A stretch of DNA of 48,282 nucleotides from contig NZ_JANMET010000085.1 of the NCBI RefSeq assembly GCF_031377265.1, positions 1 through 48,282 of the forward strand, given 5' to 3'. This document shows positions 40,737 to 47,681 of the stretch, piece by piece. Both the position numbers and the translations under genes were made by a program. Source of the stretch: JAUYQR01 sp031377265. Its GTDB lineage: Bacteria > Pseudomonadota > Alphaproteobacteria > Rhodobacterales > Rhodobacteraceae. Within the stretch, counting starts at the first letter, position 1. The number at the start of each line of letters is the position of its first letter. Below the pieces are notes generated by a model, which was not told the origin of the DNA, did not search any database, and worked only from the letters and a program-made list of their open reading frames with translations.

Positions 40737-40820
40737 ATGTCGGAACCCGGGATCAGGACCCTGTCTTTTCTGCTGTTGATCGCGCTGGTCTTCTATGTCG
40801 CAGGGTCCGGTGGCATCTGA
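40737..40820 (+). CDS. 27-residue membrane peptide coupled to xpaC
   Basis: A tiny ORF: MSEPGIRTLSFLLLIALVFY followed by VAGSGGI. It is preceded by a strong ribosome binding site (CCAGGAGAGACGGCGC-ATG), the best in this neighbourhood. Its stop TGA shares the A with the xpaC start (TGATG), a classic translational coupling. Residues 8-23 form one membrane-spanning helix. Either it is a genuine small membrane protein of the operon or a leader that drives translation of xpaC. The strong ribosome binding site and hydrophobic pattern favour real translation. Confidence 0.65.
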   Translation: MSEPGIRTLSFLLLIALVFYVAGSGGI

Positions 40821-41683
40821 TGGCCCAGCGTTTTGGTGGCAAATTCAGCCCAACTGCCGGCCAGACAGAAGCTGCCAGCGGCCCTCTTGCGGTTCCAAAG
40901 CCCAAGGGCATGTGGCGCATAACGGTTCTGTACCTATCGGCTTTTGCGTTTCTGTTTCCGGCCTTTGGCGACGGTCCGCGCGACATGCTGATGGGCTTGG
41001 GGGCCGGGGGTCTTTTGATCCTTGGGGCCTGGCTGACCCGCGAGGGGATGCACGCCGAGGCTGCGTTCAACGCGCGCAAGATTGCCCGCCGTCCGGCCTT
41101 TCCGCGCAAGGCTGCGGGGGCGCTTTTGACCGGCGCCGCCCTTGCGGTGGGGGGCATGATTGCCGAACCGGGACTGACTTACCCGGCGTTTTTCGCGCTG
41201 GTGGGGGCCGGGTTGCACCTGATATCCTTCGGGCTGGACCCGATGGCGGACAAGGGGCTGGAAGGTCTCGACACGTTTCAGATCGACCGCGTCGCCCGTG
41301 TGGTGGACGAAGGCGAAAAACACCTTGTGGCGATGAAGGACGCGATCCTGCGCGCTGGTGACCGTCAGTTGGAGGCCCGGGTTGACCGTTTCGCCACGGC
41401 CGTGCGCGGGCTGTTTCGCACGGTCGAAGGCGATCCTGGTGATCTGACGGCGGCGCGAAAGTATCTGTCGGTCTATCTGATGGGCGCGCGCGACGCGACG
41501 ATCAAGTTCGCCGACCATTACGCCCAGACCCGCGACCCGCAGGCCCGCACGGATTATGAAGCGCTGCTGACCGATCTTGAAACCACGTTTGCCAGCCGCA
41601 CCAAGGCACTTTTGTCCAACAACCGTACCGATCTTGACGTTGAAATCGCCGTGTTACGCGACCGGCTGAAGCTTGACCTCTGA
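40820..41683 (+). CDS. XpaC-like membrane protein (5-bromo-4-chloroindolyl phosphate hydrolysis family)
   Basis: A 287-residue protein. About four hydrophobic segments lie at 30-140 ('MWRITVLYLSAFAFLFPAFG', 'MLMGLGAGGLLILGAWLT', 'AAGALLTGAALAVGGMIAE', 'YPAFFALVGAGLHLISFG'). A long helical cytoplasmic C-terminal domain (~150-287) contains 'AARKYLSVYLMGARDATIKF' and 'YEALLTDLETTFASRTKALL', the XpaC domain. XpaC and TelA are regularly neighbours in bacteria. The original phosphatase label is not mechanistic; a structural or stress role is more likely. The start overlaps the preceding 27-residue ORF. Confidence 0.87.
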   Translation: MAQRFGGKFSPTAGQTEAASGPLAVPKPKGMWRITVLYLSAFAFLFPAFGDGPRDMLMGLGAGGLLILGAWLTREGMHAEAAFNARKIARRPAFPRKAAGALLTGAALAVGGMIAEPGLTYPAFFALVGAGLHLISFGLDPMADKGLEGLDTFQIDRVARVVDEGEKHLVAMKDAILRAGDRQLEARVDRFATAVRGLFRTVEGDPGDLTAARKYLSVYLMGARDATIKFADHYAQTRDPQARTDYEALLTDLETTFASRTKALLSNNRTDLDVEIAVLRDRLKLDL

Positions 41684-41711
41684 TCGCCCCAGTAAAAGTG
41701 AGACCGACGCA

Positions 41712-42884
41712 ATGTCTGACACCGTGCAAACCAACGCCGCCGCCCTGCTGAGTGAAGTCGAGAAGGTCACCGCAGTGATCCTGCCTGAACCAATGGGCGA
41801 GGTCGTGCCCTTGGAAGACGCCCCCGCCGACAAGGCCGAGGCGATCCGCAAGCGCATGGCGGAGGTCGATCTGGCCAACACTCAATCGATCATTTCGTTC
41901 GGGTCTGGTGCGCAATCGGAATTGCAGGTCATCAGCCAGGCGATGTTGCAAGATGTAAAGAACAAGGATGTCGGCCCCGCCGGCGACAGCTTGCGCAAGA
42001 TCGTGACCACGATCCGCGGCTTTGCGGTGGACGAACTGGATCTGCGCCGCGAATCCAGCTGGTGGGAAAAGTTGCTAGGCCGCGCCGCGCCCTTTGCCGA
42101 ATTCGTGGCACAATACGAGGAGGTGCAAGGCCAGATCGACCGCATCACCGAAGAACTGCTGACCCACGAGCATACGCTGCTGAAGGACATCAAAAGCCTT
42201 GATATGCTTTACGAAAAGACCCTCGATTTCTACAACGAACTGGGCCTGTACATCGCTGCCGGAACCGCGAAATTGGCCGAAGTGGATGGCACCACGATCC
42301 CTGCCAAAGAGGCTTCGGTCGCGGCGGCTGCCGAGGTGGATCAAGTGATCCGCGCCCAGGAACTGCGTGACATGCGCGCCGCGCGCGATGACCTGGAGCG
42401 TCGGGTGCATGACCTGAAACTGACGCGGCAGGTCACGATGCAATCGCTGCCGTCGATCCGTCTGGTGCAGGAAAATGACAAAAGCCTTGTCACCAAGATC
42501 AACTCCACGCTGGTGAATACGGTGCCGCTGTGGGAAACCCAACTGGCGCAGGCAGTGACGATCCAGCGGTCAAAGGAAGCCGCCGTTGCGGTGCGCGAAG
42601 CGTCCGACCTGACCAATGACTTGCTGAAAGCCAACGCCGAGAACCTGCAATCTGCCAACAAGGTGGTGCGCGAGGAGATGGAGCGTGGCGTCTTTGACAT
42701 CGACACAGTGAAGAACGCCAACGCGACGCTGATCGCCACGATCAACGAAAGTCTGGCGATCGCAGACGAAGGCAAGCTGCGCCGCGCCAATGCTGAGCTG
42801 GAACTGGTCAAGATGGAGGCAGAACTGCGCGACGCGCTGGCCGCTGCGCGCGCGCGTACGATCGCTCCCTCCACCCCTGCATAA
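41712..42884 (+). CDS. telA: Toxic anion resistance protein TelA/KlaA family
   Basis: This 390-residue helical protein is of the TelA family (PF05816 type), linked to tellurite and colicin resistance. Typical segments are 'SIISFGSGAQSELQVISQAM', 'DVGPAGDSLRKIVTTIRGF' and 'VQGQIDRITEELLTHEHTLL'. Most of it is predicted coiled coil; there are no membrane helices. The start at 41712 (MSDTVQTNAA) has only a weak GAGA upstream, and the gap from xpaC is 28 bp. The biochemical activity of TelA is not known; it probably supports membrane or envelope integrity. Confidence 0.92.
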   Translation: MSDTVQTNAAALLSEVEKVTAVILPEPMGEVVPLEDAPADKAEAIRKRMAEVDLANTQSIISFGSGAQSELQVISQAMLQDVKNKDVGPAGDSLRKIVTTIRGFAVDELDLRRESSWWEKLLGRAAPFAEFVAQYEEVQGQIDRITEELLTHEHTLLKDIKSLDMLYEKTLDFYNELGLYIAAGTAKLAEVDGTTIPAKEASVAAAAEVDQVIRAQELRDMRAARDDLERRVHDLKLTRQVTMQSLPSIRLVQENDKSLVTKINSTLVNTVPLWETQLAQAVTIQRSKEAAVAVREASDLTNDLLKANAENLQSANKVVREEMERGVFDIDTVKNANATLIATINESLAIADEGKLRRANAELELVKMEAELRDALAAARARTIAPSTPA

Positions 42885-42899
42885 GGATCAGGCAACCGG

Positions 42900-43832
42900 A
42901 TGCCACAGGCACATATCTTGAAGACGTTTATCGCGGGGGCGGCATGTGCAGCCCTCGCCGCCTGTGACATGCCCGCCCCGATTGACATGCCAGACCCGGC
43001 CCCCGCGCCGATCACCGCGCCCGACACGCCCAAAAGTGCCTCCGCGCGAGCCTATTACGGCCAAGTGCAGACGGCGCTGCTGTCGCAAGGTCTCATGCGC
43101 ACGGATGGTGGTGGCAAAGACACGCCGTTTGACAACCGCATGCTGGCCGACAATTTCATCCGCGTCGCTCTGTTCGACGAATACGCCCGCGAAAGCGGTG
43201 CTTTTGTCCGGCAGGAAACCGCCAGCAAGCTGCGCCGCTGGGAGGTGCCGATCATTGTGGGCATTCGCTTTGGCGCGTCGGTGCCCCTCGACAAGCAGGC
43301 CACCGACCGGGCGAGGATTGCAAGCTATCTGGCCCGGCTTTCCGCAATCACCGGCCACTCGATGCGGGTGGACGACGGGGTCCCGAATTTCTGGATCTAT
43401 ATCGTTTCCGAAGATGAGCGTGAGGCGCTGGGTCCGAAAATCAGAGCCGCTTTGCCGAACCTTTCGGCCACGGACGTTGCCGGCATTACCGCTATGCCAC
43501 GATCCACCTATTGCCTTGTTTATGCGCTGTCAGAAGGCAATTCCGGCGCCTACACCCGCGCGTTTGCCGTGATCCGCGCCGAACACCCGGACCTTTTGCG
43601 CCTGTCCTGCTTGCACGAGGAAATCGCCCAAGGTCTGGGGCTCGCCAATGACAGCCCCCGCGCCCGCCCGTCGATCTTCAACGACGACGAGGAGTTCGCA
43701 ATGCTGACGGACCAGGACGAATTGATGTTGCGCATGCTGTATGATCCGTCACTGCGCCCCGGCATGACGTTGACCCAGGCCCGCCCGATTGTCGAAGCCC
43801 TGGCCACCCGGTTGATCGGTGGCGACAGTTGA
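42900..43832 (+). CDS. DUF2927 lipoprotein
   Basis: A 310-residue protein. The signal peptide and lipobox 'CAALAACDM' (acylated Cys ~22) are followed by a Pro/Ala spacer and the DUF2927 domain. Its C-terminal core 'LSCLHEEIAQGLGLANDSP' then 'RPSIFNDDEEFAMLT' is highly characteristic. The HEEIAQGLGL segment resembles a zincin-like helix (HExx...), so a peptidase-like fold is possible but I see no proof of metal binding. The lipobox points to the periplasmic side of the membrane, which would put an outside component in this operon. It begins 15 bp after telA. Confidence 0.85.
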   Translation: MPQAHILKTFIAGAACAALAACDMPAPIDMPDPAPAPITAPDTPKSASARAYYGQVQTALLSQGLMRTDGGGKDTPFDNRMLADNFIRVALFDEYARESGAFVRQETASKLRRWEVPIIVGIRFGASVPLDKQATDRARIASYLARLSAITGHSMRVDDGVPNFWIYIVSEDEREALGPKIRAALPNLSATDVAGITAMPRSTYCLVYALSEGNSGAYTRAFAVIRAEHPDLLRLSCLHEEIAQGLGLANDSPRARPSIFNDDEEFAMLTDQDELMLRMLYDPSLRPGMTLTQARPIVEALATRLIGGDS

Positions 43833-43857
43833 CCCCTTTCTGAACGGAGCAAACCAC

Positions 43858-44955
43858 ATGGTTTTCGATTTCCTCAAAGGCGAATTCATCGACGTCATCT
43901 CTTGGCTGGATGACACCCGCGACACCATGGTCTGGCGATTTGACCGCCGCGATCAGGCCATAAAGTACGGGGCCAAACTGACGGTTCGCGAAGGTCAGGC
44001 GGCGGTTTTCATCCATGAGGGCCAGTTGGCGGATGTGTTCCAGCCCGGTCTTTACCAGCTTGAAACCAATAACATGCCGATCCTGACCACGCTGCAGCAT
44101 TGGGACCACGGCTTTTCGTCGCCGTTCAAATCCGAGGTCTATTTCGTCAATACCACCCGGTTCAACGACCAGAAATGGGGTACCAAGAACCCGATCATGG
44201 CACGTGACCCGGAGTTTGGCCCGGTCCGCCTGCGCGCCTTTGGCACCTACTCGATGCGGGTGTCGGACCCCGGTCTGTTCATCAAGGAAATCGTCGGTAC
44301 GGATGGCGAGTTCACCTCGGACGAGGTCAGCTTCCAGATCCGCAACATCATCGTACAAGAGGCGAGCCAGGTGCTGGCGAAATCTGGCATTCCGGTGCTG
44401 GACATGGCCGCCAACACTGCTGATCTGGGCAAGATCATCGCCAATGCGATTGCCCCCAAGATCAGTGAATATGGCCTGACGATTCCGGAATTCTACATTG
44501 AAAACATCAGCCTGCCGGAAGAGGTTGAAAAGGCGATGGACAAGCGCACCTCGATCGGGGTGGTGGGCGATCTGAACCGGTACATGCAGTTCAACGCCGC
44601 CGAAGGCATGGGCCAGCCGGGGTCGGCCATGGGGGCCGCGATGGGCGCCGGAATGGGGGCCGGGATGGGAATGGGGATGGCCCAGTCCATGGGTCCATGG
44701 GGGGGCGCGCCCGGCGGTGCCACGCCACCGCCCGCGCCACAGCCAACCGCTGCAGCAAAGCTCTGGCACGTCGCAGAGAACGGCGCGACCAGCGGCCCGT
44801 TTGCCGAAAGCGACCTTGCAGCGATGGCTTCTGCTGGCAGACTATCGCGGGCGTCGATGGTGTGGACAGCGGGTCAGGACGGCTGGAAGATGGCGGCCGA
44901 AACCGACCTCGCGCGCCTTCTGGATGCCGTGCCGCCGCCAGCGCCAAAGGGCTGA
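43858..44955 (+). CDS. SPFH-domain protein with Met/Gly-rich linker and GYF-like tail (YdjI-like)
   Basis: A 365-residue protein. Residues ~20-250 form an SPFH/virion-core-like domain of the YdjI kind ('LTVREGQAAVFIHEGQLADV', 'FQPGLYQLETNNMPILTTL', 'ISEYGLTIPEFYIENISLPE'). Residues ~255-295 are a Gly/Met/Ala-rich linker ('GAAMGAGMGAGMGMGMAQSM'), followed by a Pro-rich hinge. The last ~55 residues form a GYF_2-like domain ('LWHVAENGATSGPFAESDLA'). In Bacillus, YdjI works with PspA and YdjG at the membrane. No signal peptide or membrane helix is seen. Confidence 0.88.
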   Translation: MVFDFLKGEFIDVISWLDDTRDTMVWRFDRRDQAIKYGAKLTVREGQAAVFIHEGQLADVFQPGLYQLETNNMPILTTLQHWDHGFSSPFKSEVYFVNTTRFNDQKWGTKNPIMARDPEFGPVRLRAFGTYSMRVSDPGLFIKEIVGTDGEFTSDEVSFQIRNIIVQEASQVLAKSGIPVLDMAANTADLGKIIANAIAPKISEYGLTIPEFYIENISLPEEVEKAMDKRTSIGVVGDLNRYMQFNAAEGMGQPGSAMGAAMGAGMGAGMGMGMAQSMGPWGGAPGGATPPPAPQPTAAAKLWHVAENGATSGPFAESDLAAMASAGRLSRASMVWTAGQDGWKMAAETDLARLLDAVPPPAPKG

Positions 44956-44964
44956 CGCGCCATC

Positions 44965-46110
44965 ATGCAAGTTGCCGAAGAACACCGCTGGCCCTGCGCC
45001 CAATGCGGAGCGCAATTGCGCTATGCGCCGGGGCAGACGGAACTGACCTGCAGCTTTTGTGGTCATGTTCAAACAATCAATCCGGTCAGCCCGCAACGGC
45101 GCTCGCGCGCACTGCAGGAATTGCCCCTTGCGCGGGGCCTTTCGGACGATCTTCCCGAGGCAGTCATGGCCGAGGTCCGCACCACATCCTGCCCTAACTG
45201 CGGTGCGCAGGTGGAGCTTTCGGGCGCGACCCATGCAACGGAATGCCCGTTCTGTGCCTCGCCCGTGGTGGTCGACACCGGCAGCCGACGCCGGATCAAA
45301 CCGCAAGCAGTGCTGCCGTTCGTTCTGACCGAGGATCAGGCCCGAACCGCGATGATCCGTTGGCTGGGCAGCCTGTGGTTCGCGCCGGGTACGCTGCTGG
45401 AATACGCCCGCAAGGGTCGTGCCATGACCGGAATCTACGTGCCGTTCTGGACTTTTGATGCCGATACCCGGTCAGATTATTCCGGCGAACGGGGCGAGTA
45501 TTACTACGAGACCCGCACCGTCATGGTCCGGGTTGATGGCCGAATGCAGCAGCGGCAGGAACAAGTGCGCCATACGCGCTGGTACCCCGCCTCGGGCCAG
45601 GTTGCGCGGGATTTCAATGACTTGCTGGTGATGGCGTCAACCAGCCTGCCACCAAGGCTTGGCAATGAATTGACGCCGTGGGACCTGAATGCGCTTGAGG
45701 CTTATGCGCCCGAATACCTGGCCGGCTTTCAGGCCGAGGGCTATACGGTTTCTCTGTCAGATGGTAATGCCCGAGCCAAGGACCGGATGGCGGCAATCAT
45801 TGACCAGGACGTTCGCCATGACATCGGGGGCGATGAGCAGCGGGTGCATCGGGTTGAAACCGACTACTCGGACGAGACGTTCAGGCATGTCCTGCTGCCG
45901 GTCTGGATGGCCGCCTACAAGTACAACGGCAAGAGCTTTCGGTTTCTGGTGAACGGCCAGACCGGGGAGGTTCAGGGAGAGCGGCCTTGGTCGATCTGGA
46001 AGATCGGTTTCACCGTGTTGCTGGTGGGGGTTCTGATCCTGGGTGCGGTCTATCTGGCCGATCCGGAGGCGCTGGGTCTGCCGGTGCCCGATTGGATGAA
46101 CCGACCTTAG
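44965..46110 (+). CDS. Double zinc-ribbon protein with C-terminal membrane helix (YdjG-like)
   Basis: A 381-residue protein with two zinc ribbons: Cys11/14/29/32 ('CAQCGAQLRY...CSFC') and Cys76/79/94/97 ('CPNCGAQVELSGATHATECP'). A ~200-residue mixed domain follows ('YVPFWTFDADTRSDYSGERG', 'LLPVWMAAYKYNGKSFRFLV'). One membrane helix near the C-terminus ('IGFTVLLVGVLILGAVYLA') anchors it. It follows the SPFH gene by 9 bp. The architecture matches the Bacillus YdjG/TFIIB-zinc-ribbon type proteins. It is the last gene of the operon. Confidence 0.86.
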   Translation: MQVAEEHRWPCAQCGAQLRYAPGQTELTCSFCGHVQTINPVSPQRRSRALQELPLARGLSDDLPEAVMAEVRTTSCPNCGAQVELSGATHATECPFCASPVVVDTGSRRRIKPQAVLPFVLTEDQARTAMIRWLGSLWFAPGTLLEYARKGRAMTGIYVPFWTFDADTRSDYSGERGEYYYETRTVMVRVDGRMQQRQEQVRHTRWYPASGQVARDFNDLLVMASTSLPPRLGNELTPWDLNALEAYAPEYLAGFQAEGYTVSLSDGNARAKDRMAAIIDQDVRHDIGGDEQRVHRVETDYSDETFRHVLLPVWMAAYKYNGKSFRFLVNGQTGEVQGERPWSIWKIGFTVLLVGVLILGAVYLADPEALGLPVPDWMNRP

Positions 46111-46298
46111 CCCTTTGATTTTCCTTTGAAAAACAGCATCCACGCGGCGTAGGCGGCGGCGGCGAGGAAGATGATGCCCCACCCTGGGCTGCCGATCCGG
46201 AAGAATTCGACCAGCGACCATGCGAAGGGGGCGGCCACCGTCACCACCCGCACCCATGTCTTGCCGAAGAACGGATCGTCGGGATCCAGAAACTTCAT
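46107..46298 (-). CDS. Small membrane protein
   Basis: A 63-residue protein beginning 'MKFLDPDDPFFGKTWVRVVT' and followed by two hydrophobic stretches ('VAAPFAWSLVEFF', 'GWGIIFLAAAAYAAWMLFF') and a basic end (KGKSKG). It overlaps the 3' end of the zinc-ribbon gene on the opposite strand. In-frame ATGs at 46304 and 46322 would extend it by 2 or 8 residues. I chose 46298 because the conserved part starts with MKFLDPDDPFF and GGGGGA lies upstream. Function unknown. Confidence 0.78.
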   Translation of the reverse strand: MKFLDPDDPFFGKTWVRVVTVAAPFAWSLVEFFRIGSPGWGIIFLAAAAYAAWMLFFKGKSKG

Positions 46299-46348
46299 CG
46301 CCATCCCCCGATTCTGTGCCATGCTATCCCCGTCAAAGGGAGGCCGAC

Positions 46349-46666
46349 ATGCCAGAAATTGTCAAGGATTTCCAAGGACAAACCGTCATCACCACCTTCG
46401 AGATGACCCCTGCCACCGCATTTGATCTGATGGAGGCGCTGGAAGATGCCTATCGCGATTGCATCCGCCACCAGCCGGGGTTTCTGGGCGCGGGGCTGCA
46501 CATGAACGACGCGCGGACGCGGATCTGCAACTATTCCAAATGGCGCGCCCGCGAGGATTATCAGGCGATGCTGCGCACGCCCGAGATGCGCGAGCGCAAC
46601 CGCAAGATCAACGATCTGTGCCGGGGGTTCGAGCCGGTGATGTACGAGGTCACGGGGGTGTTCTGA
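46349..46666 (+). CDS. ABM-fold (antibiotic biosynthesis monooxygenase-like) protein
   Basis: A 105-residue protein of the small dimeric alpha+beta-barrel ABM type. The core is 'FLGAGLHMNDARTRICNYSK' followed by 'WRAREDYQAMLRTPEMRERN', with W/R positions typical of heme-degrading or monooxygenase-like ABM domains. AAAGGGAGG lies six bases before the ATG at 46349. The substrate is not predictable. Its last 117 bases are duplicated 302 bp downstream. Confidence 0.85.
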   Translation: MPEIVKDFQGQTVITTFEMTPATAFDLMEALEDAYRDCIRHQPGFLGAGLHMNDARTRICNYSKWRAREDYQAMLRTPEMRERNRKINDLCRGFEPVMYEVTGVF

Positions 46667-46851
46667 GGGGTGGCCGTTCTGATCGTTAATTCAGGGGGTT
46701 ACGGCGTTTTTTGGTGTCTTCTTTTCGTCTTCGCTGCGTCTTCCTTGCGTCTACACGCGCGGCAGACGAAGGCGGCGTTAACCATGAGGTGCGAATCGGG
46801 GGGTGAACGGGCGGTCGGTGGAGGAGTCGGGGCGCGACCGGACCTCCACGA

Positions 46852-46968
46852 CGCGAGGATTATCAGGCGATGCTGCGAACCCCGGAAATGCGCGAGCGGA
46901 ACCGCAAGATCAACGACCTCAGCCGCGTGTTCGAGCCGGTGATGTACGAGGTGACGGGGGTGTTCTGA
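46852..46968 (+). pseudogene. Duplicated 3' fragment of the ABM gene
   Basis: From 46852 the sequence repeats 46550-46666 at a constant offset of 302 bases with no insertions. It encodes REDYQAMLRTPEMRERNRKI then NDLSRVFEPVMYEVTGVF and the same stop. Only scattered substitutions separate the copies (such as GLCRG to LSRV-type changes). There is no start or ribosome binding site for an intact copy, so this is a truncated paralogue left by a local duplication or a recombined relic. A CtrA-like TTAACCAT sits at 46778-46785. Confidence 0.75.
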
Positions 46969-46991
46969 GGGGGGTGACTTTTCGCACGACA

Positions 46992-47678
46992 CTATAAGTC
47001 GGTGTCGCCAGGAAAATCTTCGGCGTGCTCAATATACTCATTCTTTCGCCCAGCGAGAAAATTAATCTTCCTTGCGCTAGCCTCGAAGGCAGCGTCAAGT
47101 CTCTGAAAATGTTCTGCAAACACCTCAATTTCAATCGCGATGTAGTTGTATTCTGGTTCGGAGTTGTTCCACTTGCGTAGGCGGGCATGGGAGGGACAAA
47201 GAGCGTAGTGTTCGACGGACATTCCCTCGCCTGCCTTGTCTGCATAGTCTTCTCCCCAAGCCTGCGTCACATACCCGTGGGCGAGATCATTTCGTCGCGC
47301 TGCCCACTCAACGTATGCCGTTAGGTGGCGGGATACTTCTTTCTTGGTTCTTTGCGCGTCAGGTGACTGAATTCTTTCGATTTTAGCAAAAAATTCTGCG
47401 CTGAGTATTCGCAGTTTCTTGGCCCTCTCGTGAACGTTTTGGATTTCTGAGAAGCTCCAAGTTGCATTATTGTCCGCATCTTCGTTGCCGCAAAATGACA
47501 AAGCGCGGTACAAATTTGATGCGGCAACATGGACACCTTCCCAAGCAGAAACAGCCTTTCCTAGTGCCAGAAAGATCCCATTTGGTTCTCTGTCGCCAAA
47601 GCGGTTTGGCATTCCGCTGTACAGCGGACGACTCCATGGATGTCGCTTGGGTGCCTTCCAGTTCAAATCCTTTAGCAC
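46992..47678 (-). CDS. Unknown AT-richer gene coupled to uvrB
   Basis: A 228-residue hydrophilic protein, start GTG at 47678. GGGGGAGGTAG spans the uvrB stop 3 bases upstream, so translation is coupled to uvrB. The codon use is visibly lower in GC than every neighbour, with more Asn, Lys and AT-ending codons. No family is recognised. Segments such as 'AWEGVHVAASNLYRALSF' and 'LTAYVEWAARRNDLAHGY' look like a helical repeat protein. The 'RNDLAHG' patch resembles the HEPN-type RxxxxH motif, seen in some toxin and defence RNases. This is a suggestion, not a call. Confidence 0.8.
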   Translation of the reverse strand: MLKDLNWKAPKRHPWSRPLYSGMPNRFGDREPNGIFLALGKAVSAWEGVHVAASNLYRALSFCGNEDADNNATWSFSEIQNVHERAKKLRILSAEFFAKIERIQSPDAQRTKKEVSRHLTAYVEWAARRNDLAHGYVTQAWGEDYADKAGEGMSVEHYALCPSHARLRKWNNSEPEYNYIAIEIEVFAEHFQRLDAAFEASARKINFLAGRKNEYIEHAEDFPGDTDL

Positions 47679-47681
47679 TGA

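Noticed and set aside
46690..46770. Pyrimidine-rich cttc/cgtct repeats suggesting a CRISPR or microsatellite
   Set aside because: Units are irregular and there are no spacers of constant length; simple low-complexity DNA.
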